Of a DNA stretch of 64,000 nt, positions 27,851-36,527 are shown piece by piece. The stretch lies in the NCBI GenBank assembly GCA_035652315.1, contig DASREA010000028.1, positions 1 to 64,000 on the forward strand. Reading direction: 5' to 3'. Numbering within the stretch: position 1 is the first letter of the stretch; the number at the start of each line of letters is the position of its first letter. A program made the position numbers and the translations under genes. The notes below the pieces were generated by a model. It saw only the letters and a list, made by a program, of their open reading frames with translations, was not told the origin of the DNA and did no database searches. The stretch comes from CANKHA01 sp035652315 (GTDB lineage: Bacteria; Pseudomonadota; Alphaproteobacteria; Rhizobiales; Xanthobacteraceae).

Positions 27851-27918
27851 TCTCGGAAACGCAGCCGCGCACAGGGGACTCTTGCGTGCCATGCATGTAG
27901 CGCGCAAATAGAGCGGGC

Positions 27919-28551
27919 ATGTTTCCTCCCGACCCGACGCCGCTTCTTTCCCGCACGCCGGTGCTGCCGGTGCTGGCCGTCGAGCGGGTGCAGGATGCGG
28001 TGCCGCTCGCCCGCGCCTTGGTCGCGGGGGGCTTGCCGCTCCTGGAAGTCACCCTGCGCACCCCCGCAGCGCTCGATGTCGTCCGCACCATCATCGCGCA
28101 GGTGCCGGAAGCGGTGGTCGGCGTCGGCACTGTCATCCAGCCGTCTGACGTCCGCCTCGCCGTGGCCGAAGGCGCGAAATTTCTGGTGACGCCGGGCACG
28201 CCGCCGGATCTGGCCGCCGCCTTGGTCAAGGCGCCGGTGCCGGCGATTCCCGGCTGTGCCACGCCGGCCGAGGCCATGTCGCTTTCCGAACTTGGCTTCT
28301 CGGTTCTGAAATTCTTTCCCGCGGAAAGCGGCGGCGGCACCGAATTCCTTCGTCAAATGGCGGGCCCGCTGCCGCATCTGCGCTTCGTGCCTTCCGGCGG
28401 CGTGAATGCCGAAAATGCCGCACATTATCTGGCGCAACCCAACGTCATTGCCGTGGGCGGCACCTGGGTGGCGCCGCAGGAGGCGGTCGCCGCCGGCAAT
28501 TTCGCCAGAATCACCGCGCTCGCCCGCGCGGCCGCGGCGCTACGAGGCTGA
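27919..28551 (+). CDS. eda: KDPG/KHG aldolase
   Basis: A 210-residue class I aldolase cleaving 2-keto-3-deoxy-6-phosphogluconate to pyruvate and glyceraldehyde-3-phosphate. The Schiff-base lysine is Lys131 in VLKFFPAE. The general-base Glu43 and Arg47 lie in LLEVTLRTP, and the phosphate-binding loop SGGVN is near the C-terminus. Two half-permease genes follow at 2 bp and then by overlap, and a KDG kinase gene lies convergently 0.9-1 kb away, so an Entner-Doudoroff or hexuronate/aldonate branch is likely encoded here. Confidence 0.94.
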   Translation: MFPPDPTPLLSRTPVLPVLAVERVQDAVPLARALVAGGLPLLEVTLRTPAALDVVRTIIAQVPEAVVGVGTVIQPSDVRLAVAEGAKFLVTPGTPPDLAAALVKAPVPAIPGCATPAEAMSLSELGFSVLKFFPAESGGGTEFLRQMAGPLPHLRFVPSGGVNAENAAHYLAQPNVIAVGGTWVAPQEAVAAGNFARITALARAAAALRG

Positions 28552-28553
28552 AG

Positions 28554-29135
28554 GTGGAAGTCGAGCAGACACCGGGCGCGCCGCCGCCGCTGATCGCGCG
28601 CCGCAAGCGCAAACCGTTCGACTGGTCGACCGCCGGCATTCTGGCGGTGATGGCGACGGCGGCGACCATCGTCTATTTCCGCGACGGCCGCGTCCGCTTT
28701 TTCGAAATCCTCTCGCACGATCTCCATCTTTTCTTCGATGTGCTGCTGAAAGTGATCGCCGGCTGTCTCATCGGCGCCTTTGTCGCGCGCCTGCTGCCGC
28801 GTGAAGCGGTCACGCGCTGGATAGGGACGGAGTCGGGATTCCTCGGACTGCTCATCGCCGCGCTGCTTGGCACTTTTCTCCCCGGCGGCCCGGTGACGAT
28901 CTATCCGGTGGCGTCGGCCTTCGTCGTGGTCGGCGCCGATGCCGGCGCCACCGTCGCCTTTGTCACGGCCTGGACCATGCTCGGCTATACGCGCGCGCTG
29001 GTGTGGGAAATCCCTTTCTTCGGTCTGGAATTCGTCGCCTGGCGCATTCTGCTGTCTTGCCCCTTGCCGATACTCGCCGGACTCCTGGCGCGCCTTATTA
29101 TCCGCCGCATGCCGCATTGGGAGCCGAAGCCATGA
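28554..29135 (+). CDS. Permease half-protein, DUF318/ArsP-like (first of two)
   Basis: A 193-residue membrane protein with about five hydrophobic segments, GTG start two bases after eda. The central motif GTFLPGGPVTIYP resembles the permease (DUF318/SO_0444-type) superfamily, in which full-length members of about 320 residues carry two such repeats. A second, non-identical half follows with a 4-bp overlap. The two probably form one transporter. The substrate is unknown; a sugar acid is suggested only by the neighbouring eda and KDG kinase genes, while the family also contains organoarsenical exporters. Confidence 0.75.
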   Translation: MEVEQTPGAPPPLIARRKRKPFDWSTAGILAVMATAATIVYFRDGRVRFFEILSHDLHLFFDVLLKVIAGCLIGAFVARLLPREAVTRWIGTESGFLGLLIAALLGTFLPGGPVTIYPVASAFVVVGADAGATVAFVTAWTMLGYTRALVWEIPFFGLEFVAWRILLSCPLPILAGLLARLIIRRMPHWEPKP

Positions 29136-29629
29136 TGCTCTTCTTCGTGGAAGGGCTGCTGTGGGTGATTGTCGCGGCGCTGGCCTTGGCGGCGGCGGTG
29201 CGCGGGCGCATTCTTTTCCGTGAGGGCTTGCGTGAAGGCGTCATGGATTTCCTGCGGCTGTTGCCGAAAGTGCTGATCGGCGTGGTCGGCTCCGGCTACA
29301 TGGCCGCGGTGATGCCGCCCGACATCATCGCCCGCTGGCTCGGGCCGGAGTCCGGATTTTTCGGCGTTGTCGTCGCAGTGATTGGCGGCGCTTTGTCGCC
29401 CGGCGGGCCGGTGGTGGGTTTTTCCATCAGCGCAGCCGCGCTGAAAAGCGGGGCCGGCGCCCCGCAAGTGCTCGCCTATATGACGGCTTGGGCGCTCTTC
29501 GCCGTGCAGCGCTTCATCCTCTGGGAATTGCCGATCATGCCGCGCGGGCTGGTCTGGACGCGTGTGATCGCTTCCCTGCCGCTGCCGTTTCTTTTGGCCG
29601 CGGCGGCGATGCTCGTGGGCAAGCCGTAA
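29132..29629 (+). CDS. Permease half-protein, DUF318/ArsP-like (second of two)
   Basis: A 165-residue membrane protein with about four to five hydrophobic segments. GGALSPGGPVVGFS parallels the GTFLPGGPVTIYP of the preceding gene, and MTAWALF parallels VTAWTML, so the two are repeats of one ancestral half. ATG 29132 overlaps the upstream stop as ATGA. A longer in-frame reading from 29003 exists, but it would add a polar stretch overlapping the upstream gene in another frame and is rejected. Co-translation suggests a heterodimeric channel or transporter. Confidence 0.75.
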   Translation: MMLFFVEGLLWVIVAALALAAAVRGRILFREGLREGVMDFLRLLPKVLIGVVGSGYMAAVMPPDIIARWLGPESGFFGVVVAVIGGALSPGGPVVGFSISAAALKSGAGAPQVLAYMTAWALFAVQRFILWELPIMPRGLVWTRVIASLPLPFLLAAAAMLVGKP

Positions 29630-29667
29630 CCGGCGCGCCGGGATTCCGTTGCCGCTTTTGGAATTGG

Positions 29668-30594
29668 CTAATGCACCGCCGCGTGGCTGCGCGGCATGAT
29701 GGCGCCGCGATGTTGCACCTTCTGCGCCGCCAGCCGATGCGCCGCAAAAACCGCGGCCCGCGGCTCCTCGCCGGAAAGCCGCGCCGCCAGATAGGCGGCG
29801 TTGAAGCTGTCGCCGGCCGCAGTCGTATCCACCGGCACGACCACCTCGGGAACGGGGACATAGGCCGATTTGCCGCCGGCAAAAAGCAGCGCGCTGTTCG
29901 GCCCGTTTTTCACCACGACCTCGCCGATGCCGAAGGCCTGAAGCCGCTCGACGGTCGCTTCGGGACTGGGATCGCCCCACAACACCGCTTCGTCGTCATA
30001 GGTCGGCAGCGCCAGATCGGCGCGCTTGAGCGCCTCGGAGAAGACCGCGCGGGTGCGCGCCAGGTCGCCCTTCCAGCCGCGCGGCCGGAAGTTGCCGTCG
30101 AACGCGATCTTCGCACCGTTCTTGCGCGCCATTTCCAGCACCGCGAAAAAGCGCCCGAGCCCCACGTTAGAGTAGAGCGAGAGTGTGATGCCGGAGAAAT
30201 AGATCAAGCGGGCGGCGAGCAGCGTCTCCGCGACCTTGCCCCATTCCGCCAATTCGAACAGCTCGCGCGCGGGCGCATTGTCACGCCAATAGGAGAAATG
30301 CCGCTCGCCCCGCTTGTCGGTTTCGATCAGATAGAGGCCAGGCAGCCGCCCCGCCACACGCAAAATGAGGTTGTCTCCGACGCCCTCGGCGCGGGCCATG
30401 GCGACGATGTTGTCCGAATATTCGTCGTCGCCGAGCGCGGTGGCGTGAGAAACGTCCACGCCGGCGCGGGCGAGATAGACGGCGGTGTTGAAGGTGTCGC
30501 CGCCGCAGCCCAAGACAAAGCGATCGTCGGCGCCGCGCGCCAATTCGATCATGACTTCGCCGACGCAGATGACCGGCGACTTTTTCTCGTTCAT
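29668..30594 (-). CDS. kdgK: 2-keto-3-deoxygluconate kinase-type PfkB sugar kinase
   Basis: A 308-residue ribokinase-fold kinase. The N-terminal sugar-binding pattern GEVMIELARG and GGDTFNTAVYLAR and the C-terminal ATP/catalytic motif VDTTAAGDSFNAA (catalytic Asp262) are intact. FSGITLSLY is typical of KDG kinases. It would phosphorylate KDG to KDPG, the substrate of the nearby eda product. ATG 30594 is favoured by an upstream GGAAG. An ATG at 30606 and a longer frame are alternatives. Transcribed toward the eda operon. Confidence 0.88.
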   Translation of the reverse strand: MNEKKSPVICVGEVMIELARGADDRFVLGCGGDTFNTAVYLARAGVDVSHATALGDDEYSDNIVAMARAEGVGDNLILRVAGRLPGLYLIETDKRGERHFSYWRDNAPARELFELAEWGKVAETLLAARLIYFSGITLSLYSNVGLGRFFAVLEMARKNGAKIAFDGNFRPRGWKGDLARTRAVFSEALKRADLALPTYDDEAVLWGDPSPEATVERLQAFGIGEVVVKNGPNSALLFAGGKSAYVPVPEVVVPVDTTAAGDSFNAAYLAARLSGEEPRAAVFAAHRLAAQKVQHRGAIMPRSHAAVH

Positions 30595-30750
30595 GTCGTC
30601 TTCCATTAGAGCAGCGCGACAAGCCGCAATGAAACCGGCAGCGTGAAATTGATTGGCAGCTTGCCAAGTCACTTCGCCGGCGGCCAGTGCGATCATTGCC
30701 CCGAGCCGGCAGCCATGAAGCCGCGGTCCCTTGCGGGCTCGCTTGTCATT

Positions 30751-30767
30751 ATGTTACGTTATAACAT
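30751..30767. promoter_or_regulatory. Zur box upstream of the zinc ABC transporter
   Basis: ATGTTAC-GTT-ATAACAT is a 7-3-7 inverted repeat with one mismatch, matching the known Zur operator type of alphaproteobacteria (ATGTTAT-N3-ATAACAT). It lies 46 bp upstream of the binding-protein ATG, overlapping a TATAAC that could be the -10. Repression by zinc-loaded Zur is expected. No zur gene is in the window. Confidence 0.8.
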
Positions 30768-30812
30768 TCAGGATTAATTCCCCAACATTTACAAGGCGGC
30801 AGGAGGCTCACG

Positions 30813-31682
30813 ATGAAATCACTGTCTCTGCTGCCGGCCATCGTCGGCATCGTCGTTATGTCAGGCGCGGTTCATGCCGCCAGCCCGATCAAAATCGTCG
30901 CCGCCGAAAATTTTTACGGCGATATCGCCGTGCAGATCGGCGGCCCGCAGGTAACCGTCTCCAGCATTCTCAGCAACCCCGATCAGGACCCACATTTATT
31001 CGAGATCAGTCCTTCGGTGGCGCGGCAACTCTCCGGCGCCCGCATCGTGATCTACAACGGCGCCGACTACGATCCGTGGATGCCGAAATTGCTCGGCGCG
31101 GCGCGCGCGGCCGAGCGCAAGGTCATCGTCGTCGCCGACCTGGTGCGCAAGAAGGCCGGCGACAATCCACATATCTGGTACGATCCGGCGACCATGCCGG
31201 CACTGGCCAAGGCGCTGGCGGAGGAACTGGGCGCCGCCGATCCGCTGCACAAAGCCGATTACCAGGAGCGGCTCGCCCAATTCGAGCAATCGATGCGGCC
31301 GATCCAGTCGAAGGTGGCGGCGTTGCGCCGCCGCCTTGGCGGCATTCCGGTTACCGCCACCGAATCGGTTTTCCAATACATGTTTGAAGCCCTGGGCATG
31401 GAGGTGCGAAACCAATCATTCCAAATCGCGGTCATGAACGACACCGAACCCAGCGCGTCCGACATTGCCAATTTCGAGCAGGATCTCAAGCAGCACCGGG
31501 TCAGGCTGCTCGTCTATAACAGCCACGCCACGGACCCGCTGGCCGAACGCATGGTGAAGCTCGCCAAGGCGTCGAACATTCCGGTCGTCGCCGCGACCGA
31601 AACCGAACCGCCGGGAAAGACCTATCAGGCCTGGATGATGGACGAACTCGAGGCCGTGGATCACGCGCTTGGAAAACCCTAA
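30813..31682 (+). CDS. Zinc/manganese ABC transporter substrate-binding protein (ZnuA/TroA type)
   Basis: A 289-residue cluster A-I (TroA fold) periplasmic protein with a signal peptide (about residues 1-22, ending VHAA). Metal ligands are in DPHLFEISPS (His), NPHIWYDP (His), then Glu/Asp residues in the C-lobe after the long backbone helix (TATESVFQYMFEAL, NSHATDP). The acidic/His-rich loop of classical ZnuA is absent. Zinc is the likely cargo because of the Zur box 46 bp upstream and the histidine-rich ATPase encoded next. The ATPase gene follows in an operon, 3 bp after the stop. Confidence 0.92.
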   Translation: MKSLSLLPAIVGIVVMSGAVHAASPIKIVAAENFYGDIAVQIGGPQVTVSSILSNPDQDPHLFEISPSVARQLSGARIVIYNGADYDPWMPKLLGAARAAERKVIVVADLVRKKAGDNPHIWYDPATMPALAKALAEELGAADPLHKADYQERLAQFEQSMRPIQSKVAALRRRLGGIPVTATESVFQYMFEALGMEVRNQSFQIAVMNDTEPSASDIANFEQDLKQHRVRLLVYNSHATDPLAERMVKLAKASNIPVVAATETEPPGKTYQAWMMDELEAVDHALGKP

Positions 31683-31685
31683 ATC

Positions 31686-32534
31686 GTGAACGCCATTGAA
31701 TTTCATAACGTCACCCTGACGCTTGGCGGACGTGCCGTTCTTGACGGCGTCACGCTGCAGGTCGCGGAGCATGAGTTCGTCGGCGTTCTTGGACCGAACG
31801 GCTCCGGCAAGACAACCCTGATGCGCGCGGTGCTCGGGCTCGTGCCGGCCGCCAGCGGGGGCATTCAGGTTTTCGGCCAGCCGGCGACACGGGGCAATGC
31901 CCAGATCGGCTATATGCCGCAGATGCGCGGTACGGGCGGGGGGATGCGATTGAGCGGCTGGGACTTTGTCGCCGGCGCCGTCAACGGCCATCGCCTTGGG
32001 CTGCCGCTGCACGGGCCCCGCGCCCGGGCCGAGGTCTACCGCGCGCTTGAGCTCGTCGGCGCGCGCGAGTTGGCGCGGAGGCCGGTCGCCGAATTGTCCG
32101 GTGGCGAGCGTCAGCGTCTTCTGCTGGCGCAGTCGCTCGTCGGCCGCCCGCGGCTGCTGCTCTTGGATGAGCCGCTGATCAGCCTCGATCCGCATCATCA
32201 GGGCGCGGTCGTTGCCCTGGTGAAGTCGCTGCAGCGCGAGCTCGGCATGACCGTGCTGTTCAGCGCCCACGAACTCAATCCTTTGCTCGGCGCGATCGAC
32301 CGCGTGCTTTATCTCGGGCGTGGCCAGGCCGCGATTGGCACCGTCGATGAGGTGATTACGGGCCCGGTGCTGTCGCGCCTCTACGGTTCCGAAATCGAGG
32401 TGGTCCGGCTTCAAGGCCGCATCTTCGTCATGTCAGGCGATCACGACATGGAGCATGGCGCCCACCAGCACGAACACGATCACGCGCATGAACATGGCTC
32501 CAGCGCAGGCAGGAGGGGCGGCGGTCATGTTTGA
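31686..32534 (+). CDS. Zinc ABC transporter ATPase with His-rich C-terminal tail
   Basis: A 282-residue ABC ATPase: Walker A GPNGSGKTTL (about residues 36-45), signature LSGGERQRLLLAQ, Walker B LLLLDEPL and switch His in SAHEL. The last 30 residues hold about ten His residues (HGAHQHEHDHAHEHG), a presumptive zinc-binding tail on the cytoplasmic side. Start GTG 31686, 3 bp after the binding-protein gene. It overlaps the permease gene by 8 bp. A His-rich tail would be able to sense or buffer incoming zinc; this is inference. Confidence 0.93.
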   Translation: MNAIEFHNVTLTLGGRAVLDGVTLQVAEHEFVGVLGPNGSGKTTLMRAVLGLVPAASGGIQVFGQPATRGNAQIGYMPQMRGTGGGMRLSGWDFVAGAVNGHRLGLPLHGPRARAEVYRALELVGARELARRPVAELSGGERQRLLLAQSLVGRPRLLLLDEPLISLDPHHQGAVVALVKSLQRELGMTVLFSAHELNPLLGAIDRVLYLGRGQAAIGTVDEVITGPVLSRLYGSEIEVVRLQGRIFVMSGDHDMEHGAHQHEHDHAHEHGSSAGRRGGGHV

Positions 32535-33336
32535 ATACGATTTCATGCGCAACGCCTTCGCCGCCGCCGCCATCGTCGGCGTCGTTGCGGGAATGGTCGG
32601 CTACTTTCTCGTGCTGCGCAGCCAGACTTTCGCCGGGCACGCGCTCGCCCATGTCGGCTTCACCGGAGCGACCGGTGCGGTGCTGATCGGCATCGCGCCG
32701 CTCTGGGGGTTGGCGGGGATGACCGTCGCCGCCGGTATCGGCATGGGCCTGGTAGGAGAACGTCTTGCGCAGCGCGACGTCGCTGTCGGCCTTGTGCTCG
32801 CGTTGTCGTTGGGCCTGGGGCTGCTGTTCCTGCATTTCTACCAGTCGTTTGCCACGCAGGCCACGGCGCTCCTGTTCGGCAACGTGCTGGCGGTGGACGA
32901 AAGCACCATCTGGGCGCTGCTGGGGCTCGGTCTTCTCAGTCTTGGTGGTCTGGCGGCGATTTCGCGGCCGCTGCTTTTTGCCAGTTTGCAGCCTGAACTG
33001 GCCGAAGCCAAAGGCGTTTCGCTCCGTCTCTACGCCGTGATGTTTCTCGCGATTGTGGCGCTGACCACCGCGGAATGCGCCCAGATCGTCGGGGTCCTCC
33101 TGGTCTTCGCGCTCATGGTCGGGCCCGCTGCCGCGGCGCAACAACTGACGACATCAGTGCTGAGCGGCCTTTTGCTTTCGGCTTTGCTGGCTGTAGCCGA
33201 AGCCTGGCTCGGTATTGCGCTCGCTTTTTATTCCGATTGGCCGACCAGCTTTTGGATCAGCACGCTCAGCGTCGCCATCTACCTCTTGGCGCTTGTGCCT
33301 GGGCGGTGGCGCGGTGCGAGCGCCTTTTCCCATTGA
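32527..33336 (+). CDS. Zinc ABC transporter permease (ZnuB type)
   Basis: A 269-residue permease of the ABC-3 family with about eight hydrophobic segments. FEYDFMRNAFAAAAIVGVVAG at the N-terminus and SQTFAGHALAHVGFTGA (the segment contacting the ATPase) are characteristic. ATG 32527 overlaps the ATPase gene's last codons. Completes the three-gene zinc uptake operon 30813-33336. Confidence 0.93.
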   Translation: MFEYDFMRNAFAAAAIVGVVAGMVGYFLVLRSQTFAGHALAHVGFTGATGAVLIGIAPLWGLAGMTVAAGIGMGLVGERLAQRDVAVGLVLALSLGLGLLFLHFYQSFATQATALLFGNVLAVDESTIWALLGLGLLSLGGLAAISRPLLFASLQPELAEAKGVSLRLYAVMFLAIVALTTAECAQIVGVLLVFALMVGPAAAAQQLTTSVLSGLLLSALLAVAEAWLGIALAFYSDWPTSFWISTLSVAIYLLALVPGRWRGASAFSH

Positions 33337-33565
33337 AAAAGTCGGAGCTCCCTTCCACGGCAGCCTGGATCGCACATTGCCGCTGCCCTAGGATGTGGCC
33401 TGCGTCCCGTCATCGCTGCACGTTTCGTTCATTCCCGGTTCAGCGCGGGAGGCCTATGAGAGCAGCTTGGCGGCAATCGCTCGCCGCCGGAATGAAACAG
33501 TTCTGTAAGTTATAGTCCGCGCACACCCAGGAGCTTCGACGAGCCTCCTCAACCCCGAGCATCCC

Positions 33566-34921
33566 ATGATCGCATTCCCGCGCATTTCCCTAAAAGGCAT
33601 TGTCACGAGCGTCGCGCTTGGCGGGCTCGCACTTGCGGTTACGCCGCTCTGCGGCATGCCGCAGACCGCCGCGCTGGCGCAGGTAAGCATTTCGGTGGAG
33701 TTCCGCGATGCGCTTTCGCCCTACGGTCGTTGGGTGCGGCATCCACGCTGGGGTGAGGTCTGGGTCGTCGGCGGCAGGCCGCGCGACTGGCGTCCCTATA
33801 CCCATGGCCATTGGGTCTACACCGACGATTGGGGCTGGTATTGGGTCTCGGATCCGGACGAGGACGATTGGGGCTGGGTGGCTTATCACTACGGCCGCTG
33901 GGTACCCGATCGCGAATTTGGCTGGGTCTGGGTGCCCGGCGAAGAATGGGGACCGGCCTGGGTCGACTGGCGCCGCGGCGACCGCTACGCCGGTTGGGCG
34001 CCGCTGCCGCCCGACGAAGTCGTCGTCGAGTACCGCGAAGATCCCGCTTATTGGACCTTCGTGGCCCTCTCCAATCTCCTGGCCCCGCGCCTGATTGTGC
34101 TGCCCCCGCAGGAGCGGGTGGTCATCTTGCGGCAGACGGTCGTCGTCAATCGGACGGTGATCATCGACCGTGACCATGACAGGAATCGGCGCCGCTTCGC
34201 GGTGAATCCGGGAATATCGCCGGCGATTGTCGCGGCCGCATCCGGCCATCCGATCAAGGCCGCAAAGGTGCGGCCGGTCGTGCTTGCCGGGACGCAGGTC
34301 GAGGGCGCCGTGCAGGTGAAAGGGGGCGACAAGAAGCGTCCGCGCACGGAGATCAAGGAGACGGCGACGCTCATCAAGCCCGCGGCGAAAATCGACCCGC
34401 CGAAGGCGCTCGATGCCAATGAGAAGGGCCGCCTCGGGGACCATCCGCCGAAAGCGGCGCAGAACGCTGGCGTGACCCCGGAATCCGGCAAAGGCGGGAG
34501 CGGCGGCAAGAACCAGCCGGATCAGTCGCAGAAGACCGTCAAACCTTCGAAGGCGGACGCCGATCGCTTGAAGCAACAGCAAAAAGAGCAAGAGCAACAG
34601 CAGAAACAACAGCAGAAGCAGTTGCAGGATCAGCAGAAGCGGTCGCAACAGCAGGAAAAGCAGCGGCAGAAAGAACTCGAGCAACAGCAGAAACAATCGC
34701 AACAGCAGCAAAAGCAGCAGCAGAAGCAGCTCGAGCAGCAGCAGAGGCAACAGCAGAAGCAGCTTGAGCAGCAGCAGAAACAATCACAGCAAAAGCAGTT
34801 GCACTCTGAGCCACGTCAGCCGCCGACTCAGACCGGCAATACGGTCCAGGGACAGACCAATAAAAACAAGAAGCCCGGCCCTGACGAGACTCAGAAGAAG
34901 AAAAAGCCGGAACAGCCGTAA
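33566..34921 (+). CDS. DUF6600 domain secreted protein with Gln-rich tail
   Basis: A 451-residue protein. A signal peptide (about residues 1-38, ending ALAQ) is followed by a Trp/Tyr/Gly-rich DUF6600 region (about 45-160) with repeated WG-W-V-P and HGHWVYTDDWGWYW-type motifs. A low-complexity tail follows (about residues 330-415; bases 34565-34800), dominated by Gln with Lys and resembling tandem QQQKQ repeats with coiled-coil character. The last part is Lys/Pro-rich. Function is unknown; the export signal suggests a periplasmic or surface role. It stands alone between the zinc operon and a bidirectional terminator. Confidence 0.85.
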   Translation: MIAFPRISLKGIVTSVALGGLALAVTPLCGMPQTAALAQVSISVEFRDALSPYGRWVRHPRWGEVWVVGGRPRDWRPYTHGHWVYTDDWGWYWVSDPDEDDWGWVAYHYGRWVPDREFGWVWVPGEEWGPAWVDWRRGDRYAGWAPLPPDEVVVEYREDPAYWTFVALSNLLAPRLIVLPPQERVVILRQTVVVNRTVIIDRDHDRNRRRFAVNPGISPAIVAAASGHPIKAAKVRPVVLAGTQVEGAVQVKGGDKKRPRTEIKETATLIKPAAKIDPPKALDANEKGRLGDHPPKAAQNAGVTPESGKGGSGGKNQPDQSQKTVKPSKADADRLKQQQKEQEQQQKQQQKQLQDQQKRSQQQEKQRQKELEQQQKQSQQQQKQQQKQLEQQQRQQQKQLEQQQKQSQQKQLHSEPRQPPTQTGNTVQGQTNKNKKPGPDETQKKKKPEQP

Positions 34922-34941
34922 CGCCGGTCCGGCTCAAACGA

Positions 34942-34968
34942 AAAGGGCGGCGCTCGGCGTCGCCCTTT
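34942..34968. terminator. Bidirectional terminator between DUF6600 and decarboxylase genes
   Basis: AAAGGGCG (34942-34949) and CGCCCTTT (34961-34968) form a GC-rich hairpin flanked by A and T runs on both sides. It lies between convergent genes, so it can serve both. Confidence 0.75.
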
Positions 34969-34989
34969 GCCTTTGCCCTGTGGCGGGCG

Positions 34990-36120
34990 TCAGATCACAT
35001 ATTGCTTCAGCGGCGGATAGCCATTGAAGCCGATCGATGAGTAGGTCACGGTGTAGGCGCCGGCCGCTTCCAGCAGCACCTTGTCGCCGATCTCAAGCGA
35101 GATCGGCAGATTGTACGGCACCTTCTCGTAGAGCACGTCGACCGAGTCGCAGGTCGGCCCGGCGACGACGCAAGGCGCCATCTCGTCGCGGTCCTTCCCG
35201 GTGCGGATCGGATAGCGAATCGACTCGTCGATGGTTTCGGCGAGCCCGTGGAACTTGCCGATGTCGAGATAGACCCACCGGGTCTCGTCTTCCGGCGAGC
35301 GCTTGGCGATCAGCACCACCTCGGCCTCGATGTCGCCGGCGTTGCCGACAAGGCCGCGCCCGGGTTCGACGATGGTTTCCGGCACCTGATTGCCGAAGTG
35401 CCGGCGCAGCGAGCGGAAGATCGCCTTGCCGTAAGATTCGAGCTTCGGCGTCTTGCGCAGGTATTTGGCCGGGAAGCCGCCGCCGAGATTGACCATCGCA
35501 AGGAAAATCCCGCGCTCGGCACAGGCGCGGAAGATCGCCGCCGTGGACGCCAGCGCGCGGTCCCAGGCTTCCACATTGTGCTGTTGCGAGCCGACATGGA
35601 AGGAGATGCCGTGGGCGACGAGCCCACGCTTGTGCGCCAGCTCCAGGATGTCTGCCGCGAATTCCGGCTCGCAGCCGAATTTGCGCGACAGCGGCCATTC
35701 CGATCCGGTGCCGTCGCAATGAATGCGGCAGATCACGCGGGCGCCCGGCGCCGCGCGCGCGACCTTCTCCACCTCCGCCTCGCAGTCGACCGCGAACAGG
35801 GCGACGCCAAGCTTGAAGGCGGCGGCGATCTCGCTCTCTTTCTTGATGGTGTTGCCGTAGGAGATGCGCTCCGGCGGGCAGCCGGCGGCGAGTACGGCCT
35901 GCGTCTCGCTCACCGAGGCGACGTCGAAAGAGGAGCCGAGCTCGGCCAGCAGCTTGAGGATTTCCGGCGCCGGATTGGCCTTCACCGCGTAGAAGACGCG
36001 GGTGTCGGGCAGCGCGCGCGCGAAGGCAGCGTAGTTCTCGCGCACGACATCAAGGTCGAGGACGAGGCAGGGTCCATCTTCGCGGCGGTTTTTCAGGAAT
36101 TCACGAATTCGCGCGGTCAT
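34990..36120 (-). CDS. Ornithine/lysine decarboxylase (group IV, alanine-racemase fold)
   Basis: A 376-residue PLP-dependent decarboxylase producing putrescine (or cadaverine). The PLP lysine is Lys47 in FYAVKANP. HVGSQ, GGGFP and EPGRGLVG give the PLP phosphate and barrel signatures. GPTCDSVDVLYEK near residue 320 carries the catalytic Cys and the substrate-binding Asp of ornithine decarboxylases. ATG 36120 is chosen as the usual family start, with an in-frame ATG at 36135 as alternative. It is preceded by a long structured leader. Some alphaproteobacterial relatives also accept lysine, so substrate choice is uncertain. Confidence 0.93.
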   Translation of the reverse strand: MTARIREFLKNRREDGPCLVLDLDVVRENYAAFARALPDTRVFYAVKANPAPEILKLLAELGSSFDVASVSETQAVLAAGCPPERISYGNTIKKESEIAAAFKLGVALFAVDCEAEVEKVARAAPGARVICRIHCDGTGSEWPLSRKFGCEPEFAADILELAHKRGLVAHGISFHVGSQQHNVEAWDRALASTAAIFRACAERGIFLAMVNLGGGFPAKYLRKTPKLESYGKAIFRSLRRHFGNQVPETIVEPGRGLVGNAGDIEAEVVLIAKRSPEDETRWVYLDIGKFHGLAETIDESIRYPIRTGKDRDEMAPCVVAGPTCDSVDVLYEKVPYNLPISLEIGDKVLLEAAGAYTVTYSSIGFNGYPPLKQYVI

Positions 36121-36135
36121 CGGCGCTATTCCCAT

Positions 36136-36520
36136 TCAGCGGCGGCGTTGCAGGCCGCAAGGTTGAGCCTTGAATGGCGTTTGGCGGTCCGGCAAAAGCC
36201 GGGCCCGAATCACGTCATCCGATTGCTGCCTTGGTCCGGAAAGGGAAGATCCCTTCCGCACGCCCGGCAAAGAAGGACAAGCCTTTTCAGTTCTCCGGCA
36301 TTCGCGCCGGCGTTCCCAAAAAAGCCCGCTCCGTCGTTGCTTTAAGCCGCGTCCCCCGTTGAGAGCGAGGTGCGCCGGTTTCGCCTCCGGCTGCCGATCG
36401 CGTCGGCGTCCCTTCGGACACCTAGCAAGGAAGAGCCTTGCTCTTCCGTAGGCGGCTGTCCGGCCTCTTGTCCGGACCCCACCGATCGACACGCGGCCAC
36501 AGGCACGTGCGAAATTGGGC
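36136..36520 (-). ncRNA. Structured leader RNA of the decarboxylase gene (speF-type candidate)
   Basis: About 385 nt between the predicted transcription start and the decarboxylase ATG hold at least five strong hairpins: GGAAGAG/CTCTTCC (36429-36447), GGTGTCC/GGACGCC (36405-36422), GCCGA/TCGGC (36393-36407), GCCGG/CCGGC (36374-36391), and AAGGGA/TCCCTT (36238-36257). No convincing protein-coding gene is present. A cis-regulatory element named speF is known upstream of ornithine decarboxylase genes in alphaproteobacteria; location and size agree, but I cannot align it to the consensus here. Regulation by polyamine or ornithine is inference. Confidence 0.6.
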
Positions 36521-36527
36521 GACTCGC

